DNA from: Bradyrhizobium guangdongense
Lineage (GTDB): Bacteria > Pseudomonadota > Alphaproteobacteria > Rhizobiales > Xanthobacteraceae
Assembly (NCBI RefSeq): GCF_004114975.1
Contig: NZ_CP030051.1
Location: 806,001 to 870,000 of the forward strand
DNA: 64,000 nucleotides
Direction of reading: 5' to 3'
The translations under genes were made by a program, and so were the position numbers. Below, one piece after another: positions 39,780-48,687 of the stretch. The notes below the pieces were generated by a model. It was not told where the DNA came from. It saw only the letters and a list, made by a program, of their open reading frames with translations, and made no database searches. The stretch's first letter is position 1. Each line of letters starts with the position of its first letter.

Positions 39780-40733
39780 CTAGGGGCGCGGTTTCGGCGA
39801 GGGCAGGGCGACAGCAACCACCCCGGTGAGAACCAGCGTCATTCCGGCCAGAATGGACCAGGTGAGCCGCTCGCCGAGCAGCGTTGTGCCGAGCATCACC
39901 GCAAAGCCCGCCCGCAAATAACTGCCGCTGGTAGTGGCGAGCGGGCCGAGCGTGCGGATCAGCCGGAAATAGATCACCATGGCGAGTGCCGTGCAGATGA
40001 CCGCGAGAGCGATCACCGCCGCGATCGCCTGCGCCGTCGGCGCCAGTGTCCAGGGTCGCTCGACGATTGCGGCCATGGGCAGCATCAGGATTGCGGCGCA
40101 ACTCATGGCGCCGGCTGCCGTGACGATGGCAGGAAGGCTGGAGAACCGCTGGCCCCAGATCGGCGCAAGCGCGTAGCAGAGGCTCGCGCCGAGCACGGCG
40201 AGCTGCGCCAGTGGCGCGGCCCCTGCGCCGGCACGCGCATCGATGCCGATCGTCAGGATCACGCCGGCGAGACCTGCCGCGACGCCGATGATCTTCTGGC
40301 CGTTGATCGTGCGTCGCCCGCGCCCGGTCATCAGTGCGATCAAGAGCACGAACAGCGGCGGAGTCGCGTTGAGCACACCGGCAAGTCCGCTTGGGATTTG
40401 CGTTTCGCCCCAGCTGATCAGCGTGAAGGGCAATGTGCTCTGCAATAGACCCTGCACGAGGAGAGCCGCCCACACCGATCTCTGGCGGGGAAGGGAATGT
40501 CCCTGGCCGATCGCGATGCAGATCAGGAGCATTGCCGCGATCGTGACCCGCCCGGCGACCATGGTGAAGGGCGGTACCGTCGCGAGCGCCACCTTGATCA
40601 GCGTGAAGGAGCTGCCCCAGATCAGCGAGAGCAACACCAACAGCCCGAACTCCAGCGATAGGGTGGTCCGCTCCGAAATTGCCCGTGGTGCCTGCATGCT
40701 CATGCGATTTGCTCCGGGATCGTTCGACATCAT
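39780..40733 (-). CDS. EamA/DMT-superfamily exporter
   Basis: 317 aa, ten predicted membrane segments made of two EamA repeats. The typical repeat start LSLIWGSSFTLIKVALATVPPF and the paired end GLLQSTLPFTLISWGETQIPSGLAGVLNATPPLFVLLIALM are visible, and the second repeat has ALAMVIYFRLIRTLGPLATTSGSYL. It would export a metabolite or drug; the substrate is unknown. Starts at 40733, 40730 and 40703 all have GGAG within range. It is divergent from the AdaA gene, with about 100 bp between. Confidence 0.88.
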   Translation of the reverse strand: MMSNDPGANRMSMQAPRAISERTTLSLEFGLLVLLSLIWGSSFTLIKVALATVPPFTMVAGRVTIAAMLLICIAIGQGHSLPRQRSVWAALLVQGLLQSTLPFTLISWGETQIPSGLAGVLNATPPLFVLLIALMTGRGRRTINGQKIIGVAAGLAGVILTIGIDARAGAGAAPLAQLAVLGASLCYALAPIWGQRFSSLPAIVTAAGAMSCAAILMLPMAAIVERPWTLAPTAQAIAAVIALAVICTALAMVIYFRLIRTLGPLATTSGSYLRAGFAVMLGTTLLGERLTWSILAGMTLVLTGVVAVALPSPKPRP

Positions 40734-40835
40734 GCTCCGGACGCGGTGGCGCGGGCTGGCTGAATTCGGACCTCATCGTCCGATCGAGTCCGATTTCGGC
40801 TACTCGGAGCATCGCGACCCAACTATGATTTCGCG

Positions 40836-41432
40836 ATGATGAAGGGCTTTCCGCAGCCGCAAGCGTTACCACCGCATCTCGACCGCGAGACGTGCGACCG
40901 GGCACGGCTGGCGCGTGCGCGCGCATTCGATGGTCTGTTCTTTTCCGGTGTCCGCTCGACGCGGATTTACTGCCGGCCGGTCTGCCCGGTTCGCCCCGCG
41001 CGCTCGGAGAACGTCACCTTCTATCCGACTGCAGCGGCCGCCGAACGCGCCGGCTTTCGCCCATGCCTGCGTTGCCGGCCGGAAGCCGCGCCGGGCTCGC
41101 CTGCCTGGATGGGAACAGCCACGACCGTGGCGCGCGGAATGCGCCTGATTAATGATGGTTTTTTGGACCGAGACTCGATGGCGGAGCTTGCGGAAGCGCT
41201 CGGCGTGGGGCCGCGCCATCTGCTGCGTCTGTTCCTGCGCCACACCGGCGCCAGCCCCAGTGAGATCGCCGCGACCCGGCGCGTGCAGGAAGCCAAGCGC
41301 CTGATCGATCAGACTGATATGACCCTGGCCGAGATTGCCTTCGCCGCCGGTTTCGGCAGCGTGCGCCGCTTTAACGATGCGTTTGCCGCGACCTACAAAC
41401 GGCCGCCATCATCGTTTCGCCGGCCGCGATAG
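40836..41432 (+). CDS. methylphosphotriester-DNA methyltransferase/AraC activator (AdaA-like)
   Basis: 198 aa. The N-terminal Ada zinc domain has the ligand cysteines Cys46, Cys50, Cys77 and Cys80 (IYCRPVCP and FRPCLRC), with the 27-residue spacing of E. coli Ada; Cys46 is the methyl-acceptor equivalent. A C-terminal AraC-type double HTH follows (about 105-196: MAELAEALGVGPRHLLRLFL, MTLAEIAFAAGFGSVRRFND). The O6-methylguanine transferase and AlkA glycosylase modules often fused to this arrangement are absent. It should sense alkylated DNA and activate adaptive-response genes. An ATG is also present one codon downstream. Confidence 0.88.
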   Translation: MMKGFPQPQALPPHLDRETCDRARLARARAFDGLFFSGVRSTRIYCRPVCPVRPARSENVTFYPTAAAAERAGFRPCLRCRPEAAPGSPAWMGTATTVARGMRLINDGFLDRDSMAELAEALGVGPRHLLRLFLRHTGASPSEIAATRRVQEAKRLIDQTDMTLAEIAFAAGFGSVRRFNDAFAATYKRPPSSFRRPR

Positions 41433-41446
41433 CCTGGGCGACAAGA

Positions 41447-42265
41447 TCACCCGATCTGCTTCTCGCCGTGCCGCTCCGATAGCGTGAAGATCTCAACGCC
41501 CGTTGCGGTGACGCCGACCGAGTGCTCGAACTGTGCCGACAGCGAGCGGTCGCGGGTGACCGCGGTCCAGCCGTCGGACAGGATCTTCACATGCGGCTTG
41601 CCGAGATTGATCATCGGCTCGATGGTGAAGAACATGCCGGGCTTGAGCTGCACGCCTTCGCCGGGCCGGCCGATATGGATGATGTTCGGCTCGTCGTGGA
41701 ACATGCGCCCCAAACCATGGCCGCAGAAATCGCGCACCACGCTCATGCCCTGCGGCTCGACGAAGCTCTGGATGGCGTGGCCGATATCGCCGGTGGTGGC
41801 GCCGGGCTTTACGGCGGCAATGCCGCGCATCATCGCTTCATAGGTCACTTCGATCAGCCGCTCGGCCTTGCGGGCAATCGGGCCGACGGCATACATCCGG
41901 CTGGAATCGCCGTACCAGCCGTCGACGATGAAGGTGACGTCGATGTTGACGATGTCGCCTTCCTTCAGCGGGCGGTCGCCGGGCATGCCGTGGCAGACTA
42001 CATGATTGAGCGAGGTGCAGGTCGAGTAGCGGTAGCCGCGATACATCAGCGTCGCCGGATAGGCGCCGTGGCTGAAGGCGAAGTCGCGGACAAATTCGTC
42101 GATGCGCTCGGTCGGCACACCGGGGCCGACGATGTCGGTGAGTTCGTCGAGGCACTTCGCCACCAGCGCGCCTGCCTTGCGCATGCCGGCAAAGGCGGCC
42201 GGTCCGTGCAGCTTGATCTGGCCGGTCTTGCGCAGGGAGGTATCGGTGGCTTCGACGTAGCTCAT
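41447..42265 (-). CDS. map: type I methionine aminopeptidase
   Basis: 272 aa. It removes the initiator methionine from new proteins. The five metal ligands are recognisable: Asp in VNIDVTFIVDGWYGDSSRMY (two Asp), His in FCGHGLGRMFHDEP, Glu in FFTIEPMI and Glu in AQFEHSVGVT. The substrate-side His in NHVVCHGMPGDRPL is also present. Essential housekeeping gene, monocistronic here. It is convergent with adaA (14 bp between stops). Confidence 0.96.
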   Translation of the reverse strand: MSYVEATDTSLRKTGQIKLHGPAAFAGMRKAGALVAKCLDELTDIVGPGVPTERIDEFVRDFAFSHGAYPATLMYRGYRYSTCTSLNHVVCHGMPGDRPLKEGDIVNIDVTFIVDGWYGDSSRMYAVGPIARKAERLIEVTYEAMMRGIAAVKPGATTGDIGHAIQSFVEPQGMSVVRDFCGHGLGRMFHDEPNIIHIGRPGEGVQLKPGMFFTIEPMINLGKPHVKILSDGWTAVTRDRSLSAQFEHSVGVTATGVEIFTLSERHGEKQIG

Positions 42266-42394
42266 GCGGATATTGTCTTCTGGGCTTGAAAGCCCGGTTT
42301 CAGTACGGGCGGAAAGGCTTGATTTCAGGCCCTAATTTAATGATTGCCGGCCCTAGTGCAAGGCAAGCTTGCCGCCCTTGCGTCCGAAACCGGC

Positions 42395-43795
42395 TTAATT
42401 CGGGACTTCTACGGTGGTTTCGACCGGCAGCGCCCCGCCGCGGACGCGGATTTCGCGGACAGGGTAGGGAACCCGGATGCCCTCGCGCTTGAAGGCCTCC
42501 CACAGCGCCAGCATCACGTCGCTCTTGACGGCATCCATGCCGTCGGGATCCGCGAGCCAGAGCGTCAGCGAGAATTTCATGCCGGCTTCGGCAAATTCGG
42601 TCAGCAGGCAGTTCGGCGGCTTGCCCTTCTGCGCGCGCGGATGGGCTGAGGCGGTCTCGATTGCGAGCTTGCAGACCAGCTTCGGGTCGGCGTCGTAATT
42701 GGTGCCGAAGGTGATCTTCACCAGCGTGTTCTTGTCGGTGTAGGTCCAGTTGACGACCTTCTGCGTCACCAGATCCTCGTTGGGCACCAGGAATTCGCGG
42801 CCGTCGCCGGCGGCCACGGAAATATAGCGCGTCTTCATCGCGCTGATGCGCCCGGTATTGTCGCCGATCGTGACGAGGTCGCCCGGCTTCACTGATTTGT
42901 CGGCGAGCAGGATGATGCCGGAGATGAAGTTGGCGACGATCTTCTGCAGGCCGATACCGATACCGACGCCGACCGCGCCGGAGAACACGGCAAGCGCGGA
43001 GAGATCGATGCCGACGGTGCCGAGCGCAATGACGATTGCGACGGCAAGCAGCCCGATGCGGATGATCTTGATCAGCAGCACCTGGACCGACGGCGTCAGA
43101 TCGGTCGTCGAGTTGATCTTGCTCTCGGCGAAATTGCTGGCGATGTTGGTGAGCCAGAGCGCGAAGATCAGCAATGCGCCGGCCTTCAGCACCAGGAGCG
43201 GCGTCAGCCTGAGACCGCCGAGCACGATCGCATAGGAATCGAGCAGGTCAACCGTGGCATCGAGCTGGCCGAGGATGGACAGCGCGGCGACGAACCAGGC
43301 CGCGACCGACACCAGCCTGACGAAGAACGCGTTGCGCAGTACCGAGGTCACCAGCCGGACCGCGAGCCAGGCGAGCCCCAGCTTGGCGGCGACCATCAGC
43401 AGATAGCTGCGGCTCGGCCAGGTCGCGTGATACATCACCACGCGCGAGACGATGACGAGCAGGGTGAACACCGCCGTCGAGGCGCTCGCGACCATCACGC
43501 GGGCGAAATGCCGGAGCGGCAGCGGCCAGCGCATCGCCAGCGAGCTCATGTCGACGCGGTTACGCATGGCGGCTTCGGCCGCATAGGCGATCCCGGCCGC
43601 TGCCAGAATGAGCCCGAATTGCAGGTAGAACCAGGGCGAGGCGATCTCCGCCCCGACGCTGCGCGCGGTGGTCTGCACGAACTCCATGAGGTCTTTGAGA
43701 TCCATGTCCATCGGGGCGGTCTCGTCGGGAAGAGTAGGCGGGAGGATGTGATTCGAAGGCGCCGCAGAATCCCACAAAGGCAGCGGCCGGGCCAT
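42395..43795 (-). CDS. mechanosensitive ion channel of the MscS family
   Basis: 466 aa from the ATG at 43795; the next ATG at 43711 is possible. Several N-terminal membrane segments (about 60-240) precede the MscS core. The pore helix is ALAVFSGAVGVGIGIGLQKIVANFISGIILLADKSVKPGD, followed by the beta domain VTIGDNTGRISAMKTRYISVAAGDGREFLVPNEDLVTQKVVNWT and a C-terminal alpha/beta domain. It opens under membrane tension to release solutes on osmotic downshock. It is longer than E. coli MscS because of extra N-terminal helices. It is divergent from the K+/H+ antiporter gene, another ion/osmotic function. Confidence 0.92.
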   Translation of the reverse strand: MARPLPLWDSAAPSNHILPPTLPDETAPMDMDLKDLMEFVQTTARSVGAEIASPWFYLQFGLILAAAGIAYAAEAAMRNRVDMSSLAMRWPLPLRHFARVMVASASTAVFTLLVIVSRVVMYHATWPSRSYLLMVAAKLGLAWLAVRLVTSVLRNAFFVRLVSVAAWFVAALSILGQLDATVDLLDSYAIVLGGLRLTPLLVLKAGALLIFALWLTNIASNFAESKINSTTDLTPSVQVLLIKIIRIGLLAVAIVIALGTVGIDLSALAVFSGAVGVGIGIGLQKIVANFISGIILLADKSVKPGDLVTIGDNTGRISAMKTRYISVAAGDGREFLVPNEDLVTQKVVNWTYTDKNTLVKITFGTNYDADPKLVCKLAIETASAHPRAQKGKPPNCLLTEFAEAGMKFSLTLWLADPDGMDAVKSDVMLALWEAFKREGIRVPYPVREIRVRGGALPVETTVEVPN

Positions 43796-43927
43796 CGATA
43801 CACCGCGAAGTGAAGCGCGTTAAGGCCGCAAAATACGGTCAGATTGCCGCGAGCGGGAGAAATGGGTTGGCGCGCCGGTGCTGCGACGATAAGGATGCAA
43901 TTTCAGCGAATTGTACCCGGAAGGTGG

Positions 43928-45721
43928 ATGGCCTCCCTCGACTCCTTCAGCATCGCCATTCTGCTCGGCGCCGTCCTCGTCATGGCCGGTATCCTGTCGA
44001 GCCTGCTCGCGCTGCGCTTCGGCGCGCCATTGCTGCTGGTCTTCCTCGCGATCGGCATGCTGGCAGGCGATGCGGGCCCCGGCCAGCTCCAGTTCAACGA
44101 TGTCGGCACCACCTATCTGGTCGGCTCGGTGGCGCTGGCCTTGATCCTGTTCGACGGCGGCTTGAAGACGCGCTTTGCCAGCATCCGCACCGTGCTCGCG
44201 CCCTCCGTGATGCTCGCGACCGCCGGCGTGCTGCTGACCGCGCTGATCACGGCGCCATTCGCGAAATACGCGCTCGACCTCAACTGGACGGAATCGCTGC
44301 TGGTCGGCGCGGTGGTGGCTTCGACCGATGCCGCCGCCGTGTTCCTGCTGGTGCACACCCAGGGCCTGCGTCTGCGCCCGCGTGTCGGGGCGACCCTGGA
44401 AGCGGAATCCGGCACCAACGACCCCTTCGCGATCTTCCTCACTTTGATGCTGGTCGAATACATCTCGCTGGGCGCGAGCTCGCCCGGCCATGTGGCGATG
44501 GAGTTCGTGCAGGAGGCGCTGCTGGGCGCGGTCGTCGGCGTGATCGGCGGACGTCTCGTCGTGATCGGACTGAACAAGGTCGCGCTGCCGCAGGGCCTGC
44601 ACGCGCCGTTCGTCACCACGGCCGCGCTCGTCATCTTCGGCGGCTCGCAGATCATGCACGCCTCGGGCTTCCTCGCCGTCTATCTCGCCGGCATCATCAT
44701 CGGCAACCGGCCGACGCGGGCGCATAACTCGGTGGTGGCGTTCCTGGATGCGGCGACCTGGCTGGCACAGATCGTGATGTTCGTGCTGCTCGGCCTTCTG
44801 GTGTCGCCGAGCCGGCTCGGCTCCAGCGTGCTGCCGGCAATCGCCGTCTCACTGGTGCTGATGCTGGTGGCGCGGCCGATCGCGGTGTTCGTGTGCCTGG
44901 CCCCCTTCCGCTTCAACTGGCGCGAAAAGATCTTCATCGCCTGGACCGGCCTGCGCGGTGCGGTCGCGATCTTCTTGGCCTCGATCCCGATGCTGGTCGG
45001 CCTGTCGAAGGCCTATCTCTATTTCGACGTCGCCTTCGTCGTCGTGATCATTTCGCTGCTGCTGCAAGGCTGGACCTTGGCACCGGCCGCGCGAAAACTG
45101 CATGTAGCGCTGCCGCGCGCCGAGCGCGGCCCGCGCCGGGTCGAGCTGGATCTGCCCGGCCAGCTCGAGCAGCAACTGGTCGGCTATCCGGTGCGGCCGA
45201 AGAGCCTCTATTTCCGTCGCGGGCTGATTCCGTCCTGGTCGAAGCCGACGCTGGTGATCCGCAACGAGCATATTTTGACACCGACGGAAGCCGAGCCGGT
45301 CGCGCCCGGCGACTACATCTATCTGTTGGCGCCGCCGGAAAAGGCCGAGGCGCTCGACCGCTTCTTCGTCGACATGCAGCCGAGCACGGCGCCCGACCCG
45401 CATCTGCTCGGCGACTTCATGGTGTCCGGCGAGCATACGCTCGCCGAGCTCGCCGAGATCTACGGCGTGAAGATCGGCGAGGACGAGGCCAAGCTGACGC
45501 TGGCCGATTATTTCGACGTCCATCTCGACCGCGCGCCGAAGGAGGGCGCCGAGCTCGCGCTCGATACCATCGTGCTGGTGGCGCGCTCGATCTCCGGCGG
45601 CCGCGTCAACGTCGTCGGCCTGCGCCTGCCGGAAGAGGACGAGACTTCGGCGCCGCTGACGCGCGGGCAAGCGCTGCGGCAGAAGCTGGCGGAGATATGG
45701 ACCTCGGTGGCGGGCGTTTAG
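43928..45721 (+). CDS. nhaP2: potassium/proton antiporter (NhaP2/CvrA type)
   Basis: 597 aa from the ATG at 43928, preceded by GGAAGG; the frame is open 28 codons upstream without similarity. The CPA1 membrane domain (about 5-390) has VVASTDAAAVFLL and EAESGTNDPFAIFLTLMLVEY with the ion-binding ND pair. A cytoplasmic region (about 400-490) has the TrkA-C-like VIRNEHILTPTEAEPVAPGDYIYLLAPPEK, and a C-terminal CorC_HlyC-like domain (about 505-590) is present. It exchanges K+ (or Na+) for H+ across the inner membrane. The hairpin at 45731-45770 follows its stop. Confidence 0.92.
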   Translation: MASLDSFSIAILLGAVLVMAGILSSLLALRFGAPLLLVFLAIGMLAGDAGPGQLQFNDVGTTYLVGSVALALILFDGGLKTRFASIRTVLAPSVMLATAGVLLTALITAPFAKYALDLNWTESLLVGAVVASTDAAAVFLLVHTQGLRLRPRVGATLEAESGTNDPFAIFLTLMLVEYISLGASSPGHVAMEFVQEALLGAVVGVIGGRLVVIGLNKVALPQGLHAPFVTTAALVIFGGSQIMHASGFLAVYLAGIIIGNRPTRAHNSVVAFLDAATWLAQIVMFVLLGLLVSPSRLGSSVLPAIAVSLVLMLVARPIAVFVCLAPFRFNWREKIFIAWTGLRGAVAIFLASIPMLVGLSKAYLYFDVAFVVVIISLLLQGWTLAPAARKLHVALPRAERGPRRVELDLPGQLEQQLVGYPVRPKSLYFRRGLIPSWSKPTLVIRNEHILTPTEAEPVAPGDYIYLLAPPEKAEALDRFFVDMQPSTAPDPHLLGDFMVSGEHTLAELAEIYGVKIGEDEAKLTLADYFDVHLDRAPKEGAELALDTIVLVARSISGGRVNVVGLRLPEEDETSAPLTRGQALRQKLAEIWTSVAGV

Positions 45722-45730
45722 CTCCCTCAT

Positions 45731-45770
45731 CGTCATTCCGGGGCGCGCGTAGCGCGAGCCCGGAATGACG
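45731..45770 (+). terminator. hairpin after the antiporter gene
   Basis: CGTCATTCCGGG (45731-45742) and CCCGGAATGACG (45759-45770) are perfect 12-bp inverted arms around GCGCGCGTAGCGCGAG, which can also pair. No long T tract follows. It starts 10 bp past the antiporter stop. The sequence also belongs to a dispersed 'CATTCCGGGGCGCG' palindrome type I recall from Bradyrhizobium. Confidence 0.5.
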
Positions 45771-45898
45771 GAAACCGCCACCAAATCGCCGCAACCGCCG
45801 ACAATTTGCGCGGCTTCGTGACTCCTGGTTCCGGAACGCTCCGCGGCGTTGTCCGTTCTTAGCCGCGTAACGGTCAACGCAACTGACAGGAGCAATCC

Positions 45899-46159
45899 AT
45901 GCGAAAACTCATCCTGCCCGCCATGATCGCGCTTGGCTTGGGATCAGCGGCGCCGGCCATGGCCTATGACACCGGCGACCAGGTCTCGATGCAGGTCGCG
46001 CTGGACGTCGCGACCGATCTTGGTGTGGTCACGGTCTCGGACACGAATTTCCTTGGCGACGAATGGCAGATCGAAGGTCGCGACATCAGGGGTCGCTGGA
46101 TGGAGGTCGACGTCGACGCCCGGACCGGCGACGTCCGCAACGTCGATCGCGGCTGGTAG
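45899..46159 (+). CDS. small exported PepSY-like protein
   Basis: 86 aa. The signal peptide MRKLILPAMIALGLGSAAPA is cleaved near AMA-YDTGD. The mature part has DVATDLGVVTVSDTNFLGDEWQIEGRDIRGRWMEVDVDARTGDVRNVDRG, the single beta-alpha-beta-like PepSY/YpeB fold, often an inhibitory or binding domain in the periplasm. AGGAG precedes the start. Monocistronic; a dispersed repeat follows. Confidence 0.8.
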   Translation: MRKLILPAMIALGLGSAAPAMAYDTGDQVSMQVALDVATDLGVVTVSDTNFLGDEWQIEGRDIRGRWMEVDVDARTGDVRNVDRGW

Positions 46160-46170
46160 CCACAATCACG

Positions 46171-46278
46171 CTGTCATTGCCCGCGAAAGCGGGCAATCCA
46201 GTATTCCAGAGACGGCGCGTGGATACGGAGAGGCCGCGGCGTACTGGATGCCCCGGTCGAGCCGGGGCATGACTGCGG
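46171..46278. repeat. dispersed GC-rich palindromic repeat
   Basis: CTGTCATTGCCCGC GAAA GCGGGCAAT, then CCAGTATTCCAG, a spacer, TACTGGAT, and GCCCCGGTCGAGCCGGGGC ATGAC. It is the same family as 8646-8753, in which the two hairpins are in the opposite order. It lies between the convergent PepSY and modC genes, immediately after the shortened end of modC. Confidence 0.6.
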
Positions 46279-46328
46279 TGGTTGAGGCTAGAGCGGGGCA
46301 ACTCTAGCCAGCGCACTCATGTCGGCCC

Positions 46329-46991
46329 TCACGTCAGCACCTTCACCCCGCCGAACGACGTGACGCGGCCCTGCTTCAGCATCACGATCTGCGTCGCGAG
46401 CTGGCGCAGCTCGGCGACATCGTGGCTGACATAGACCATGGGGACATTGGCCTCGTCGCGTAAGCGCACCAGGTAGGGCAGGATTTCGAGCTTGCGGGCC
46501 TCGTCGAGCGCGCCGAGCGGCTCGTCGAGCAGCAACAGGCGCGGCTTCGACAGCAGCGCGCGGCCGAGCGCGACACGCTGGCGTTCGCCCCCCGAAAGTT
46601 TTCCGGGGCGGCGGTCAAGCAGTGCGCCGATATCGAGCAGCTCGACCACCCGCGTGTGCTGGGCCGGATCGGACGCGAGGCGGTTCATCCGCCGGCCATA
46701 GTCGAGATTTTGCGCGACGTTGAGATGCGGAAACAACCGCGCGTCCTGGAACACATAACCGATGCGGCGGCGCCAGGTCGGCACATGAATGCCGGCAGCG
46801 GTATCGTCGACGGTCTCGCCGTCGATGACGATGGTGCCGCGGTCGGGCCGGAGCAGGCCAGCGATCATGTTGATCAGCGAGGTCTTGCCGGCGCCGGAGG
46901 CGCCGAACAGGCCGGTGACGCGGCCTTGGCTCGAGAACGAGGCTTCGAGCCGGAATTCGCCGAGCTGTTTTTCGACATCGACACGCAGCAT
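46329..46991 (-). CDS. modC: molybdate ABC transporter ATP-binding protein, short form
   Basis: 220 aa from the ATG at 46991, 2 bp after the modB stop. The ABC domain is complete: Walker A LFGASGAGKTSL, Q-loop FQDARLFPHLNV, signature LSGGERQRVALGRA, Walker B LLLLDEPLGALDE, switch YVSHDVAEL. It stops right after the nucleotide-binding domain (GRVTSFGGVKVLT) and lacks the roughly 130-residue C-terminal Mop/TOBE molybdate-binding domain of E. coli-type ModC. No remnant of that domain is seen downstream, where only a repeat and the PepSY gene lie. It energises molybdate uptake with ModB and ModA. Confidence 0.9.
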   Translation of the reverse strand: MLRVDVEKQLGEFRLEASFSSQGRVTGLFGASGAGKTSLINMIAGLLRPDRGTIVIDGETVDDTAAGIHVPTWRRRIGYVFQDARLFPHLNVAQNLDYGRRMNRLASDPAQHTRVVELLDIGALLDRRPGKLSGGERQRVALGRALLSKPRLLLLDEPLGALDEARKLEILPYLVRLRDEANVPMVYVSHDVAELRQLATQIVMLKQGRVTSFGGVKVLT

Positions 46992-46993
46992 GG

Positions 46994-47689
46994 TCAATTC
47001 CCGTGCAGGCGCTGCGTGGCGCGGCGGGCGAACCATTCGGCGGCGATGAGCGCGCCGAGGGCGAGCACGATCGAGACGATCACCAGCCGTCCCGCGGCGG
47101 CGTCGCCGTCCGGTGTCTGGATCAGGGAATAGATCGCCGACGAAATCGTCTGGGTCTCACCGGGGATGTTGGAGACGAAGGTGATGGTAGCGCCGAACTC
47201 GCCGATCGCCTTCGCAAAGCCGAGCACCATGCCGGCGAGCACCCCGGGCAGCGCGAGCGGCAGCGTCACCGTGAAGAACACCTTGAAAGGCGCGGCGCCA
47301 AGCGTTTCGGCCGCCTGCTCGAGCTTTCGGTCGATCGCTTCGATCGACAGCCGCATCGGCCGCACCAGCAGCGGAAACGACATCACGCCGCAGGCGAGCG
47401 CAGCTCCGGTCCATCGGAATGCGAAGACGATGCCGAGATGATCGGCGAGAAAGCCGCCGACGAGGCCGCGGCGGCCGAAGGTGAGAAGCAGCAGATAACC
47501 AGTGACGACAGGCGGCAGCACCAGAGGCAGATGCACGACGGCATCCAGCACCGACTTGCCCCAGAATTCCTTGCGGGCGAGCAGCCACGCCAGGGCAATG
47601 CCGAACGGCGTTGCCACGAGCGTCGCGATGATGGCGACCCTGAGCGAGAGCAGGATCGCCGTCCATTCGGCGGGAGAGATGTCGAACAC
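46994..47689 (-). CDS. modB: molybdate ABC transporter permease
   Basis: 231 aa with five to six membrane segments. SLRVAIIATLVATPFGIALAWLLARKEF opens the BPD_transp_1 domain, and the EAA loop is EQAAETLGAAPFKVFFTVTLPLALPGVLAGMVLGFAKAIGEFGATITFVSNIPGETQT, the diagnostic ModB/CysT end. It lies between modA (19-bp gap) and modC (2-bp gap) in one operon. Confidence 0.94.
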   Translation of the reverse strand: MFDISPAEWTAILLSLRVAIIATLVATPFGIALAWLLARKEFWGKSVLDAVVHLPLVLPPVVTGYLLLLTFGRRGLVGGFLADHLGIVFAFRWTGAALACGVMSFPLLVRPMRLSIEAIDRKLEQAAETLGAAPFKVFFTVTLPLALPGVLAGMVLGFAKAIGEFGATITFVSNIPGETQTISSAIYSLIQTPDGDAAAGRLVIVSIVLALGALIAAEWFARRATQRLHGN

Positions 47690-47708
47690 GAAAATCAGAT
47701 GGCAAGAA

Positions 47709-48494
47709 TCATGTTGTCGGGCTGATCAGGAATTTGAAGCCGTATTTTTCCAGAATGGTCTTGGCGGCGGAGGTGCGCAGGAAGGCGAGATAATCACCGG
47801 TCTCGGCCTTCGCGGTCGTGGTCGCCGCCACGGGATAGATGATCGCCGGATGCGAGTCCGTCGGGAAAGTGCCGACGATCTTCACACCGGGCTCGACCTT
47901 GGCGTCGGTGGAATAGACGATGCCGAGCGCAGCCTCGCCGCGCGCCACCAGCGTCAGCGCGGCGCGCACGCTCTCGGCCATGGCGAATTTCGGCTCGGCC
48001 GCCTGCCAGGCGCCGAGCTTTTCCAGTGCCGCCTTGGCGTACTTTCCGACCGGCACGGACTTCACGTCGCCGGTGGCGATCCTGCCGTCGCCGGCGAGCT
48101 TGGCGAGGTCGAAGCCTTGCGAAATGGTGACGTTGTCGATCTTGGAATCCTTCGGCGCGATCAGCACGATGCTGTTGCCGAGCAGGTTGACTCTGGATGC
48201 CTCGTTGATGGTCTTCTTGGACACCGCATAGTCCATCCAGTCGGTGTCGGCGGAGACGAACACGTCGGCCGGCGCGCCCTGCTCGATCTGCTTGGCGAGC
48301 ACCGAGCTTGCGGCATAGCTGACGCTGAACTTGACGCCGGTTTTGGCGGTGTAGGCGGCATCGACCTCGTCGAGGGCGTTCTTCATCGACGCCGCAGCGA
48401 AGATCGTGATGGTCTTGTCCTCGGCGGCGGCCGGCGAGACGCTCGTGCCTGCGAGCAGGATGAAGGCGGTGAATAGTCCGGCAAGTCGAGACAT
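47709..48494 (-). CDS. modA: molybdate ABC transporter periplasmic binding protein
   Basis: 261 aa from the ATG at 48494, preceded by GGAG. The signal peptide ends SPAAA-EDKTITIFAAASMKNALDEV; the AAASMKNAL segment with Ser contacts the oxyanion, and SSVLAKQIEQGAPADVFVSADTDWMDYA and ALGIVYSTDAKVEPGVKIVGTFP are ModA signatures. It is the first gene of modABC. Molybdate uptake would serve nitrate reductase and, in rhizobia, nitrogenase. I could not identify a ModE-type operator in the 190 bp upstream. Confidence 0.94.
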   Translation of the reverse strand: MSRLAGLFTAFILLAGTSVSPAAAEDKTITIFAAASMKNALDEVDAAYTAKTGVKFSVSYAASSVLAKQIEQGAPADVFVSADTDWMDYAVSKKTINEASRVNLLGNSIVLIAPKDSKIDNVTISQGFDLAKLAGDGRIATGDVKSVPVGKYAKAALEKLGAWQAAEPKFAMAESVRAALTLVARGEAALGIVYSTDAKVEPGVKIVGTFPTDSHPAIIYPVAATTTAKAETGDYLAFLRTSAAKTILEKYGFKFLISPTT

Positions 48495-48687
48495 GGATGG
48501 CGCTCCGTGCGAGCCCGCGCGCGCAGGACGCACGCGCAAATCTGGCGTTGGGTCGGTCGATCGCGACGGGCGGAAGCGCTGCTCCACGTGGCCCCGCAAC
48601 GGCTTACGGCCGGCGGGGAGATCGCAAGTGCGAAGATAGCAGGCTGGGGCCGGAGGTCAAAGGCGGTCGTTGATCCAGCCAATCCGC

